From NCBI GenBank assembly GCA_015067895.1, contig SVLP01000008.1:19458-83457 (forward strand): DNA of 64,000 bases, read 5' to 3'. Shown here piece by piece: positions 16,605 through 24,290 of this stretch (within the stretch, counting starts at the first letter, position 1; the number at the start of each line of letters is the position of its first letter). The notes under the pieces are model-generated. The model searched no databases, had not been told where the DNA came from, and saw only the letters and a program-made list of their open reading frames with translations. The translations under genes and the position numbers were made by a program. The DNA comes from Oscillospiraceae bacterium (lineage in GTDB: Bacteria > Bacillota_A > Clostridia > Oscillospirales > Oscillospiraceae).

Positions 16605-17372
16605 ATGAGCAAGAAACATCAACCGAAAAAGTCCGGCGGCCTGCTGATCCTCCTGATCCTGCTGGTGGCTGTATGTATCGCGGCGGTCATCGTGCGGCCA
16701 TCCCTGCCCCAGGAGACCCCCGCCCGGCCTGCCCAGACCACAGCGGCGGCTCAGACAACCCCCGTCCGGACGGAGCCGATCCAGACCGTCCCCATCGCAG
16801 CGGAGACCCAACCGCCCATCAACCTGGGCTATGGCCTTCAGATCACCGATTCCGGAAGCTACACGGGCCTTTACATGGAGGACGGCAGCAACGAGATCGT
16901 CTCTGATGTGATGATGGTCGTGGTGGAGAACACCGGCGAGGCGGATATCCAGCTGGCCGAGTTCACCGCCCTGAGCGCCGGCGGGGAATACCGGTTCACC
17001 CTGACCAACCTGGCGGCGGGGGAGCGGGCGGTGCTGCTGGAACAGGAGCGCAAGGCCTCCAGCGGAGCGGCATTGGACTCCGCCGTGCTGGGCAATGTGG
17101 CCCTCTTCCCGGAGCCCATGGAGCTGCATGAGGACGCCATCGAGATCGGCGGTCTGGAGGGGATGCTGAACGTACAGAACATCTCCGGCTCCGACATCTC
17201 CGGCGATATCTGCATCTACTACAAATACGCCGCCCAGGACATCTACTACGGCGGCATCACCTTCCGCGTCCGGATCGAGGGTGGCCTGAAGGCGGGGGAG
17301 CTGCGTCAGATCCCTGCCGGGCACTTCGACCCCGACGGCTGCGCCGTCGTGCAGGTGACGATCTATGAATGA
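16605..17372 (+). CDS. Cassette A membrane-anchored protein of unknown function
   Basis: A 255-aa protein with a basic N terminus (MSKKHQPKKSGG), one strong transmembrane helix (LLILLILLVAVCIAAVIV, residues 13-30), then a Pro/Thr/Gln-rich spacer to about residue 70 and a soluble, beta-rich extracytoplasmic domain (VVENTGEADIQLAEFTA, LAAGERAVLLEQERK). It is not recognised as a known family. The start at 16605 uses GAGGAAA; the frame is open upstream through the terminator, which rules out earlier starts. Its end overlaps the kinase-like gene by 8 nt, so it belongs to cassette A. Cassette B has no counterpart. It may handle the modified peptide at the membrane (inference). Confidence 0.7.
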   Translation: MSKKHQPKKSGGLLILLILLVAVCIAAVIVRPSLPQETPARPAQTTAAAQTTPVRTEPIQTVPIAAETQPPINLGYGLQITDSGSYTGLYMEDGSNEIVSDVMMVVVENTGEADIQLAEFTALSAGGEYRFTLTNLAAGERAVLLEQERKASSGAALDSAVLGNVALFPEPMELHEDAIEIGGLEGMLNVQNISGSDISGDICIYYKYAAQDIYYGGITFRVRIEGGLKAGELRQIPAGHFDPDGCAVVQVTIYE

Positions 17373-18207
17373 GCTGTACCTGTCCCTGGCGGGCATCCAA
17401 ATCCATGTGACGGCGGAAGCCTTCGGCCCCATGGATTTCCTGAAGGACTACCTTACGCGGCCCTGCCTTCCGGAGCACAGCTTCCGGGCGGCGCTGACGG
17501 AGCGGATCGACCCGCCGATGGGTGCGCTGATTTATGACCAGCCCGCCTTCCGGGTGTACCGGGACGGAGACTGTCTTCTGCGCGATGTGGGGGACAAAAG
17601 CGGAGCCTACCTGCGGGCGATCCGGCAGGGGAGGGACGGCATCCTGGAATTCCGCCGGGATCAGATGCCCCAGGGCATCACCGGCAAGCAGCTCCTGAAC
17701 GCCATCGACCTGCCCCACCTGCTGACTATCCACGCGGGCTTCCTCCTCCACGCCTCCTACATCGAGTGGCAGGGGAGGGCCATCCTCTTCACGGCTCCTT
17801 CGGAGACGGGAAAATCCACCCAGGCGCGGCTCTGGTGCGATCATGCGGGGGCCGAGCTGGTCAACGGCGACCGGGCGGCAGTCAGGATCATCGACGGGGA
17901 GATTTTCGCCTGCGGCACACCCTTTTCGGGAAGCTCCCCGGTGCGCAGAAACGTGCGATTGCCCCTTGCGGCCATTGTATATCTAAGTCAGGCACCCGAA
18001 AACAGCATCACCCGGCTCCGGGGCGTCCGGGCCTTCCGCCGGGTATGGGAGGGCTGCACCGTCAACACCTGGGAGCGGGAGGATGTGGAAAAAGCCACGA
18101 AGACCGTGTCCGAGGTCATAAGCCGCGTCCCCGTCTACCATCTGGCCTGCACCCCCGATCAGCGGGCGGTGGAGCTGCTGAAACACACCATGGAGGTGGA
18201 AACATGA
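17365..18207 (+). CDS. Cassette A HPr-kinase/phosphorylase-like P-loop protein
   Basis: A 280-aa protein. The C-terminal half matches the HprK catalytic fold: Walker A at about residues 143-152 (APSETGKST), NGDRAAVRI after it, and GTPFSGSS further on. The N-terminal 130 residues are unlike the HprK N domain. Such HPrK-like kinases are found in peptide-modification clusters; the paeninodin-cluster kinase phosphorylates the C-terminal Ser of a lasso precursor. Peptide A ends in Ser, so phosphorylation of that residue is a reasonable inference. It is unlikely to be the true HPr kinase, being embedded between peptide and radical SAM genes with 8-nt and 4-nt overlaps. It is paralogous to 40624-41481. 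Confidence 0.8.
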   Translation: MNELYLSLAGIQIHVTAEAFGPMDFLKDYLTRPCLPEHSFRAALTERIDPPMGALIYDQPAFRVYRDGDCLLRDVGDKSGAYLRAIRQGRDGILEFRRDQMPQGITGKQLLNAIDLPHLLTIHAGFLLHASYIEWQGRAILFTAPSETGKSTQARLWCDHAGAELVNGDRAAVRIIDGEIFACGTPFSGSSPVRRNVRLPLAAIVYLSQAPENSITRLRGVRAFRRVWEGCTVNTWEREDVEKATKTVSEVISRVPVYHLACTPDQRAVELLKHTMEVET

Positions 18208-19331
18208 TCCAGCGCAAACAGACAGAGCCCCATCTGTCGAGATATCTGCACAGCAAGGGCGCGAGGCTGGGCCTGCCCATCGGCGGCAACTTCGAGCTGA
18301 CGGCCCGGTGCAATTTTGACTGCCCCATGTGCTATGTCCACCTGAAACAGGAGGACGTGAACGCCCAGGGCCGGGAGCTGACGGCCCAGCAGTGGATCGA
18401 CATCGCCCGTCAGGCGCGGGACGCGGGCATGGTCTTCGTGCTCCTGACCGGCGGCGAGCCCTTCGTGCGGAAGGATTTCTTCGAGATCTACCACGCCATG
18501 AAGGAGCTTGGTCTGATGATCTCCATCAACTCCAACGGCTCCATGCTGTCCGGCGAGATCCTCCGGAAGCTCATCGAAGACCCGCCCTTCCGTATCAACA
18601 TCTCCCTCTACGGCGGCAGCAGCGAGACCTACTGCGGCATGTGCGGCAAGCCCGCCTACGACCAAGTCGTGGAAAACATCGCCGCGCTGAAAAATGCGGG
18701 CATCGATGTGCGACTGAATGTGTCCGTCACCCCCTACAACCGCCAGGATCTGGAAGCCATCTGCCGCAAGGCCGAGGAGCTGGGGGTCCACGCCAAGGTG
18801 GCGAGCTACATGTACCCCTCCATCCGGGTCAACGGGGGCCGCTACGGCTACGGTGACCGCCTGAGCCCCGAGGAGGCTGCAAAGGCTTCCGTGGAATGGG
18901 ATCTTCTCCGCTTCGACAAAGAGACCTTTGCCCAGAGAGCAAAGGCCATGCACGAATTCAGCCTGATCCAGGAGTCCGACTGCTCCGCCGATCTGGACGA
19001 GGGCGTGGGCTGCCGCGCAGGCAGCACGGCCTTCTGGCTGACCTGGGACGGACGGATGCTGCCCTGCGGCATGATGCCGTATCCCACAGCCTACCCCCTG
19101 GAGACGGGCTTCGCAGCCGCCTGGGAGCAGATCAGAACCGAAACAAAGGCTCTGCGGATGCCTGCCAAGTGCGGCAGCTGCCCCAAGCGGGGAGCCTGCC
19201 CGGTCTGCGCGGCGGTGTGCGTGACGGAGACGGGACGCTTCGACGGAGTGCCGGAATATGTCTGTAAAATGACCGACGCCACCATCCGGGAAACCTGGAA
19301 CGCCTGCAAGGAGGGAACCAATGAAGATTAA
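18204..19331 (+). CDS. Cassette A radical SAM/SPASM peptide-modifying enzyme
   Basis: A 375-aa radical SAM enzyme. CNFDCPMC at residues 36-43 gives the C-x3-C-x2-C cluster ligands, followed by LLTGGEPF, the SAM amino-group motif. The C-terminal part, from GCRAGSTAFWLTWDGRMLPCG through CGSCPKRGACPVCAAVC, is a SPASM domain with seven Cys for auxiliary iron-sulfur clusters. SPASM enzymes such as PqqE and AlbA modify ribosomal peptides, making C-C or thioether links. The start ATG overlaps the kinase stop (ATGA), and the 3' end overlaps the PqqD-like gene by 11 nt, indicating tight translational coupling. The substrate is inferred to be peptide A. Paralogue of 41478-42590. Confidence 0.88.
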   Translation: MIQRKQTEPHLSRYLHSKGARLGLPIGGNFELTARCNFDCPMCYVHLKQEDVNAQGRELTAQQWIDIARQARDAGMVFVLLTGGEPFVRKDFFEIYHAMKELGLMISINSNGSMLSGEILRKLIEDPPFRINISLYGGSSETYCGMCGKPAYDQVVENIAALKNAGIDVRLNVSVTPYNRQDLEAICRKAEELGVHAKVASYMYPSIRVNGGRYGYGDRLSPEEAAKASVEWDLLRFDKETFAQRAKAMHEFSLIQESDCSADLDEGVGCRAGSTAFWLTWDGRMLPCGMMPYPTAYPLETGFAAAWEQIRTETKALRMPAKCGSCPKRGACPVCAAVCVTETGRFDGVPEYVCKMTDATIRETWNACKEGTNED

Positions 19332-19581
19332 GAAAGAGCTGGTCAAGCGGGACATCGCGGGGGATACCATCCTGGTGCCCGTGGGCAAGACCGTGTACGA
19401 TTCCAACGGCCTGTTCATCCTGAACGAGCTGGGCGCGTTCCTCTGGGATCGCCTGGAGACAGCGGAAAATGAAGAAGAACTGCTGAACGCAGTTCTGGAC
19501 GAATACGAGGTCACCGAGGAAACGGCAAAAAAAGACCTCCATACCTTCCTGGACAAGCTCCGGGAAATGGGGATCCTGTAA
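19321..19581 (+). CDS. Cassette A PqqD-like peptide chaperone (RiPP recognition element)
   Basis: An 86-aa protein of the PqqD family, with the pattern KRDIAGDTILVPVG...YDSNGLFILNELGAFLWDRLE...DEYEVTEETAKKDLHTFLDKLREMGIL: a three-strand sheet plus helices that binds precursor leaders and presents them to the modifying enzyme. It is homologous to 40041-40310, which is first in cassette B. The start overlaps the radical SAM gene. It is the last gene of the same-strand run that begins at 7301, and repeat module Y begins 4 bp after its stop. Confidence 0.85.
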   Translation: MKIKKELVKRDIAGDTILVPVGKTVYDSNGLFILNELGAFLWDRLETAENEEELLNAVLDEYEVTEETAKKDLHTFLDKLREMGIL

Positions 19582-19584
19582 AAA

Positions 19585-19766
19585 GGAGCTGTTGCAAAAT
19601 GCAACAGCTCCAATGAAATACGCCTGACGGCGTGTGAAATATGGCTTACGCCATGTGAAATACAGCCTGCGGCTGTGTGAAATCGCCGCTTGGGCGGCGG
19701 TTATGGTGTCCCTTCGGGACGATTGAATTGATTTGGGCGCGTTGCAAAGCTTTTTGCAACGCGCCC
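19585..19766. repeat. 182-bp repeat module Y, inverted copy of 2926-3107
   Basis: Matches the inverse complement of 2926-3107 over 182 bp with a single difference noticed. Contains hairpins AGCTGTTGCA/TGCAACAGCT at one end and GGGCGCGTTGCAAA/TTTGCAACGCGCCC at the other. Either end hairpin could also terminate cassette A or the convergent kinase gene. No ORF. Confidence 0.88.
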
Positions 19767-19783
19767 ATTCAATTTGCTTCAGA

Positions 19784-20428
19784 TCACTTGACGGAGCGCT
19801 CCACGTACTCCGCCAGCAGGTCGATGGTACCCTCGATGCCGAGCTTGGTGGCATCCACGCAGAGGTGGTAGTTGCTGATGTCGCCCCAATCCTGGTCGGT
19901 GTGGTAATTATAGTAGCTGGCGCGAGCCTTATCGGTCTGGCGGATCAGGTCGCGGACGCCCTCGCCGTTCCAGTCGGGGTGCAGGCGGTCGATCCGCTCC
20001 ATCCGGGCGGCCATGGGGGCACTGATGAAAATGGAGATCAGGCCGGGATGGTCGCGCAGGATGTAATCTGCGCACCGGCCCACGATGACGCAGGGCTCCT
20101 TCTCGCCCAGCTCCCGGATCAGCTTGGACTTCAGGCGGAAGATCCGGTCGTTGTTGATGACGGCATCGGAATGGGTGGAATAGTCCACGGGGGTGCCGTA
20201 GCGGACGGCAAAGGCATACATGCTCTGGCCGATCCGGTGGCGCAGGCCGCCGGTCAGCGTCTCGTCCATGGCGTGAATGGTGTCGGCGGGGATGCCCTGC
20301 TCCTCGGCGATCTTGTCCAGGATATCCTTGTCATAGAAGGGGATCCCAAGCTTCTTCGCCAGACCCAGGGCGATCTCACGTCCGCCGGAACCAAACTGGC
20401 GGCCGATCGCGATCACATACTTACTCAT
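19784..20428 (-). CDS. Cytidylate kinase-like family protein
   Basis: A 214-aa P-loop protein starting MSKYVIAIGRQFGSGGREIA, the GRxFGSGGxxIA motif of the cytidylate-kinase-like family (PF13189), with an FYDKDILDKIA segment after it and VIVGRCADYIL in the middle. The family differs from true CMP kinase in its lid and nucleotide-monophosphate regions, and its substrate is unknown. AAGGAG 8 nt before the ATG at 20428 favours that start over the GTG at 20437. A promoter and a TGGAAAC/GTTTCCA palindrome lie upstream. Confidence 0.85.
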   Translation of the reverse strand: MSKYVIAIGRQFGSGGREIALGLAKKLGIPFYDKDILDKIAEEQGIPADTIHAMDETLTGGLRHRIGQSMYAFAVRYGTPVDYSTHSDAVINNDRIFRLKSKLIRELGEKEPCVIVGRCADYILRDHPGLISIFISAPMAARMERIDRLHPDWNGEGVRDLIRQTDKARASYYNYHTDQDWGDISNYHLCVDATKLGIEGTIDLLAEYVERSVK

Positions 20429-20517
20429 AAAGCTCACTCCTTTCAGTCGGTGGATTCATCTCGGTGGGTGGATCTATCGGATTGTGGAGGGGGTGGATGG
20501 TCTTCTGTGTCAATATA

Positions 20518-20546
20518 AGTTTAGCATAGTATACAGAAACTTTCAA
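20518..20546 (-). promoter_or_regulatory. Probable promoter for the cytidylate kinase-like gene
   Basis: On the minus strand TTGAAA (20546-20541), 17-nt spacer, TAAACT (20523-20518). Confidence 0.5.
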
Positions 20547-20561
20547 TGGAAACCGTTTCCA
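20547..20561. promoter_or_regulatory. Candidate LacI/CcpA-type operator
   Basis: Perfect 15-bp palindrome TGGAAAC-C-GTTTCCA abutting the -35 of the divergent-side promoter. LacI-family operators have this form. The regulator is not identified. Confidence 0.5.
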
Positions 20562-20597
20562 ACTGTGTAGTATTTACAAAAAATTCACATAATCCAC

Positions 20598-20871
20598 TGT
20601 AGGGGCGGGGCATTGCCCCGCCCGCCGACCAGGTTCGTTGACTGCCGTGGGCAAAGCAGAAGAACAGCCTTGCCGCAAGCGATGTCATTGCGAGCCCGTC
20701 AGGGCGCGGCAATCTCCTGGTACTGCGTTCGAGACTGCACAGTGTACCAGGAGATCGCCACGTCGCTTCGCTCCTCGCGATGACAGCGATCGACGGAAGC
20801 GGGTTCCTTCTGCTGTGGTCGTGTGCAAGCGTTTGGTGCGTCGGCAGGGGCAGTGCCGCCCGCCCTACAGC
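20598..20871. repeat. Composite intergenic repeat: CTGTAGGG elements flanking palindrome copy 2; no gene
   Basis: A CTGTAGGGGCGGG element (20598-20626) and its inverted partner ending CCCGCCCTACAG (20844-20870) flank a copy of the CATTGCGAG palindrome (20684-20784). The whole 360-bp gap to the next terminator shows no ORF with a ribosome site. Confidence 0.7.
20684..20784. repeat. Dispersed palindromic element, copy 2 (CATTGCGAG family)
   Basis: Starts GTCATTGCGAGCCCG and ends CTCCTCGCGATGAC, with a long internal stem (GGCAATCTCCTGGTAC with GTACCAGGAGATCGCC). Confidence 0.8.
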
Positions 20872-20903
20872 AAAAAATCCCCCGGTTCCGAGGAACCGGG
20901 GGA
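20872..20903 (-). terminator. Terminator of the GGGtGRT/NifU-like operon
   Basis: TCCCCCGGTTCC paired with GGAACCGGGGGA, followed on the minus strand by TTTTTT. Confidence 0.88.
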
Positions 20904-20926
20904 CATTCCGTTTAAGGGGAGAAGAA

Positions 20927-21928
20927 TTACTTCTTCAGGGACTCCTCAACAGCAACGGCCACGGAGACGGTCATGCCGACCATGGGGTTGTTGCCTGCGC
21001 CCAGGAAGCCCATCATCTCAACGTGGGCGGGGACGGAGGAGGAACCGGCGAACTGAGCGTCGCCATGCATACGGCCCATGGTGTCGGTCATGCCGTAGGA
21101 GGCGGGGCCAGCAGCCATGTTGTCGGGGTGCAGGGTACGGCCGGTGCCGCCGCCGGAGGCGACGGAGAAGTACTTCTTGCCCTGCTCCATGCACTCCTTC
21201 TTGTAGGTGCCGGCGACAGGATGCTGGAAGCGGGTGGGGTTGGTGGAGTTGCCGGTGATGGAGACATCGACGCCCTCGTGACGCATGACGGCAACACCCT
21301 CGCGGACGTCGTCACAGCCGTAGCAGTTGACGGCAGCGCGCTCGCCGGTGGAGTAGGGGATCTTCTCAACGATCTTCAGCTCGCCGGTGTAGTAGTCGAA
21401 CTGGGTGCGGACGTAGGTGAAGCCGTTGATGCGGGAGATGATCTGAGCAGCGTCCTTGCCCAGGCCGTTCAGAATGACGCGCAGGGGCTCCTTACGGGCC
21501 TTGTTGGCGGAGCGGGCGATGCCGATGGCACCCTCAGCGGCGGCGAAGGACTCGTGGCCAGCCAGGAAGGCGAAGCACTTGGTCTCGTCGCGCAGCAGCA
21601 TGGCGCCCAGGTTGCCGTGACCCAGACCGACCTTGCGATCCTCGGCGACGGAGCCGGGGATGCAGAAGGCCTGCAGGCCGATGCCGATGGCCTCAGCGGC
21701 CTCAGCAGCGTTCTTGACACCCTTCTTCAGAGCGATGGCGGCGCCGACGCAGTAGGACCAGGCGGCGTCCTCAAAAGCGATGGGCTGGATGCCCTTGACG
21801 ATCTCGTAGGGATCGAAGCCAGCGTTCTGGCAGATCTCACGGCACTCCTCAACAGAGTTCAGGCCGTACTGAGCGAGGACACCGTTGATCTTTTCGATCT
21901 TTCTTTCGTAACCTTCAAACAGAGCCAT
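20927..21928 (-). CDS. GGGtGRT family protein
   Basis: A 333-aa protein containing the name-giving SGGGTGRTLHPDN motif near residue 268, plus conserved IAFEDAAWSYCVGAAIALKKG and FCIPGSVAEDRKVGLGHGNLGAMLL. Members are found beside NifU-like iron-sulfur scaffold proteins, as here (15 bp apart). The function is unknown; the pairing suggests a metal-cluster or redox role (inference). It is the second gene of a two-gene operon driven from 22723-22752. Ribosome site GAGGAGG precedes the ATG. Codon use is strongly biased to preferred codons, suggesting high expression. Confidence 0.85.
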   Translation of the reverse strand: MALFEGYERKIEKINGVLAQYGLNSVEECREICQNAGFDPYEIVKGIQPIAFEDAAWSYCVGAAIALKKGVKNAAEAAEAIGIGLQAFCIPGSVAEDRKVGLGHGNLGAMLLRDETKCFAFLAGHESFAAAEGAIGIARSANKARKEPLRVILNGLGKDAAQIISRINGFTYVRTQFDYYTGELKIVEKIPYSTGERAAVNCYGCDDVREGVAVMRHEGVDVSITGNSTNPTRFQHPVAGTYKKECMEQGKKYFSVASGGGTGRTLHPDNMAAGPASYGMTDTMGRMHGDAQFAGSSSVPAHVEMMGFLGAGNNPMVGMTVSVAVAVEESLKK

Positions 21929-21943
21929 GGTAGCGTCCTCCTC

Positions 21944-22636
21944 TTATTCGTGGCGGGGATCGATGTACTTCACAGCACCGGCGAAGCGGCCGTAGGAACC
22001 CTTGGCCTTCTCCAGAGCAGTGTTGGCATCGTCGCCCTTCTTGATGAAGTCCATCATCTTGCCCAGATTGATGAACTCGTAACCGATGATGAAGTCGTTC
22101 TCGTCCAGAGCGCAGCGGGTGACGTAGCCCTCAGCCATCTCCAGGTAACGGGGGCCCTTGGCCTTGGTGGCGAACATGGTGCCGACCTGGCTGCGCAGGC
22201 CCTTGCCCAGATCCTCCAGGGAGGCGCCGACAGCCAGACCGTCCTCGGAGAAGGCGGACTGGGAACGGCCGTAGACGATCTGCAGGAACAGCTCGCGCAT
22301 GGCGGTGTTGATGGCGTCGCACACCAGGTCGGTGTTCAGAGCCTCCAGCAGGGTCTTACCGATCAGGATCTCGGAAGCCATAGCGGCGGAGTGGGTCATA
22401 CCGGAGCAGCCCAGAGTCTCGACCAGAGCCTCCTCGATGATGCCCTCCTTGACATTCAGGGTCAGCTTGCAGGCACCCTGCTGGGGAGCACACCAGCCCA
22501 CACCATGGGTGAAGCCGCTGATGTCAGCGATCTGCTTGACCTGAACCCACTTGCCCTCCTCGGGAATGGGCGCAGGACCGTGGTAAGCACCCTTACCGAC
22601 GGTGCACATGTGTTGTACTTCTGCACTGTAAATCAT
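21944..22636 (-). CDS. NifU-like iron-sulfur cluster assembly scaffold protein
   Basis: A 230-aa protein with Cys positions of a NifU/IscU-type scaffold: ETLGCSGMTHSA in the middle and upstream GWCAPQQGACKL. It is longer than IscU (about 130 aa) because of an extended C-terminal part. It would bind or hand over iron-sulfur clusters, probably for its partner. The start is MIYSAEVQHM at 22636, preceded by AAAGGAA; the longer upstream frame crosses the leader. No IscS or SufBC genes are close. Confidence 0.78.
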   Translation of the reverse strand: MIYSAEVQHMCTVGKGAYHGPAPIPEEGKWVQVKQIADISGFTHGVGWCAPQQGACKLTLNVKEGIIEEALVETLGCSGMTHSAAMASEILIGKTLLEALNTDLVCDAINTAMRELFLQIVYGRSQSAFSEDGLAVGASLEDLGKGLRSQVGTMFATKAKGPRYLEMAEGYVTRCALDENDFIIGYEFINLGKMMDFIKKGDDANTALEKAKGSYGRFAGAVKYIDPRHE

Positions 22637-22722
22637 GGCAAAAATTCCTTTCTGTTCTAAAAGCCGGAGTATGAGCCGGCTTTTGATGAATAGTGGATCG
22701 GAAACCATAAATTTCCGAGTAC

Positions 22723-22752
22723 ATTATACAATAGGCATCGGTAAAATGTCAA
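22723..22752 (-). promoter_or_regulatory. Sigma-A promoter for the NifU-like/GGGtGRT operon
   Basis: On the minus strand perfect TTGACA (22752-22747), 18-nt spacer, perfect TATAAT (22728-22723). Confidence 0.85.
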
Positions 22753-22831
22753 TTGATTCCATATAAAAATATTGATTCCTTTTTCTGTCATATGCCCTCT
22801 GACGTCCGGACAAAAAATCCGAAAAAAGTGC

Positions 22832-22859
22832 TTGACATTTTTTGCGGATGTGCTATAAT
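22832..22859 (+). promoter_or_regulatory. Sigma-A promoter for tRNA-Ala
   Basis: Perfect TTGACA (22832-22837), 16-nt spacer ending TGC, perfect TATAAT (22854-22859). Confidence 0.9.
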
Positions 22860-22891
22860 ACAGGAGCTGTTTGAAACAGCGAACCGAATAT

Positions 22892-22967
<76 letters not shown>

Positions 22968-22968
22968 A

Positions 22969-23002
22969 AGACCTGATTTCTTCGGAAATCAGGTCTTTTT
23001 CC
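22969..23002 (+). terminator. Terminator of tRNA-Ala
   Basis: AAGACCTGATTTC paired with GAAATCAGGTCTT, followed by TTT. Confidence 0.88.
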
Positions 23003-23035
23003 TAACTGTTGAGAGTCTTTCAGGCAAACAAACAA

Positions 23036-23064
23036 CAGCGGTTCGATCCCGCTTATCTCCACCA
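23036..23064 (+). repeat. Duplicated 3' end of tRNA-Ala (remnant)
   Basis: Twenty-nine bases identical to the tRNA-Ala 3' end at 22939-22967 (T-arm, acceptor and CCA), followed by its own hairpin terminator at 23065-23089. The rest of a second tRNA is missing. Confidence 0.85.
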
Positions 23065-23089
23065 CGCCGACCACAAGGTCGGCGTTTTT
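23065..23089 (+). terminator. Terminator after the tRNA remnant
   Basis: CGCCGACC-ACAA-GGTCGGCG followed by TTTTT. Confidence 0.85.
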
Positions 23090-23128
23090 CTTTGTTATAG
23101 AATCCTGGGCGTCTTTCAGGAAAAGGAC

Positions 23129-23159
23129 AAAAGCCCGGTGCTGCGCAGCACCGGGCTTC
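23129..23159 (-). terminator. Terminator of the patatin-like gene
   Basis: AGCCCGGTGCTGC/GCAGCACCGGGCT stem; on the minus strand it runs into TTTTG. Confidence 0.8.
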
Positions 23160-23161
23160 GG

Positions 23162-24013
23162 TCATTCTGCGGTCAGAAACGCCCTGATCTCGTCGATCCG
23201 ATCCAGGGCCGTGCTCCTGCCGATCTCATAGGCCCGGCGCAGCTTTTCCGGATCCTTTTCCGTCCGGCCAACGGGCAGCTTCCGGGCCGGGCGGAGCACC
23301 AGCATCCGGCCTTCCTGCTCCCGGCGGGCGATGAGCTCCAGAGCCTCGTTGTAGCGCAGGTGCCGGGTGGAGATGGCCTCCACCAGCCTGGGATACTTCC
23401 GGTAGTAGTGCTTCATCACGGGGTACAGGGTATCCCGCTTTTTCACAAAGCCCAGGGGCTGGGTCAATATGGCGATATTCCGGTCATAGCCGATGGACTC
23501 AAAATACTTCACCGGGATGGAATCCGCCAGGGCGCCGTCCAGGTACCGCCGTCCGTCGATCTCCACCATCCGGGAGACCAGGGGCATGGATGCCGAGGCC
23601 CGCACCCACTCAAAGCCGTGGTCATGGCGGTTCTTATAGTTATGGTACACGGCTTCACCGGTGTCCACATCGGTGCAGACGATGCAGAACTCCATGGGAT
23701 TGCTTTCATAGGTGTCGAAATCGAAGGGATCGTATCTGGTGGGGATCTCTCCATAGCAGAAATCCCGGCTGTAATAGTCGCCGGTCTTCAGCAGTACCCC
23801 GAAGCCGCCGTAGCGCCTGTCCCGGCAGAAGCGGGTGTTGTAGCGGATCACCCGGCCGATCTGTCTGGACTTGTAGTTGCAGCCGAAGCAGGCTCCCGCA
23901 GAAACGCCGATGGCTCCGTCGAATTCGATGCCGTGCTCCATCATCACATCGATCACGCCTGCGGTGAACATGCCCCGCATGGCGCCGCCCTCCATAATGA
24001 GCCCTGTTTTCAT
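23162..24013 (-). CDS. Patatin-like phospholipase family protein
   Basis: A 283-aa protein with the patatin catalytic dyad: the oxyanion loop MEGGAMRGMF near the N terminus, nucleophile Ser in GVSAGA near residue 37, and Asp in DGALADSIP near 160. This is the bacterial RssA/YjjU-like group, acyl hydrolases of unclear substrate. Three consecutive ATG codons lie at 24019, 24016 and 24013; GGAG is 8 nt from the last, and MKTGLIMEGG is the usual family start, so 24013 is preferred. A TATAAT -10 is present at about 24046-24051. Transcribed alone. Confidence 0.87.
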   Translation of the reverse strand: MKTGLIMEGGAMRGMFTAGVIDVMMEHGIEFDGAIGVSAGACFGCNYKSRQIGRVIRYNTRFCRDRRYGGFGVLLKTGDYYSRDFCYGEIPTRYDPFDFDTYESNPMEFCIVCTDVDTGEAVYHNYKNRHDHGFEWVRASASMPLVSRMVEIDGRRYLDGALADSIPVKYFESIGYDRNIAILTQPLGFVKKRDTLYPVMKHYYRKYPRLVEAISTRHLRYNEALELIARREQEGRMLVLRPARKLPVGRTEKDPEKLRRAYEIGRSTALDRIDEIRAFLTAE

Positions 24014-24290
24014 CATCATCACTCCATTTGATCGGATCATGGGATGATTATACTACACTACGGCGGAACTTTCCACTGGAAATCCGGCGGTTTTGGCAGG
24101 GGAGCCCCGGCCCTCGGCATATCGATACAAGATACCGTCTTTTTTCCGTCTTTTTTTATCTAAATGACTAGATTCTGGAAAATGGATGTGCTATACTTAT
24201 CATGTGTCATCCTGCAATGGCACAGACGCAACACTACCTGCCCCTCTGGGGCAGTGGGTTTACGGATAAATTTGTAAGGAAGGTGAGCAA

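Noticed and set aside
17365..18207. Annotation as the genuine HPr kinase/phosphorylase
   Set aside because: It lacks the normal HprK N-terminal domain, is embedded in a peptide-modification cassette and has a paralogue in a second cassette.
24190..24290. Possible THF riboswitch upstream of the metV-rnfC2 operon
   Set aside because: Only a short CTGCCCC/GGGGCAG hairpin is visible; I could not match the conserved THF-riboswitch core. A covariance-model search would decide.
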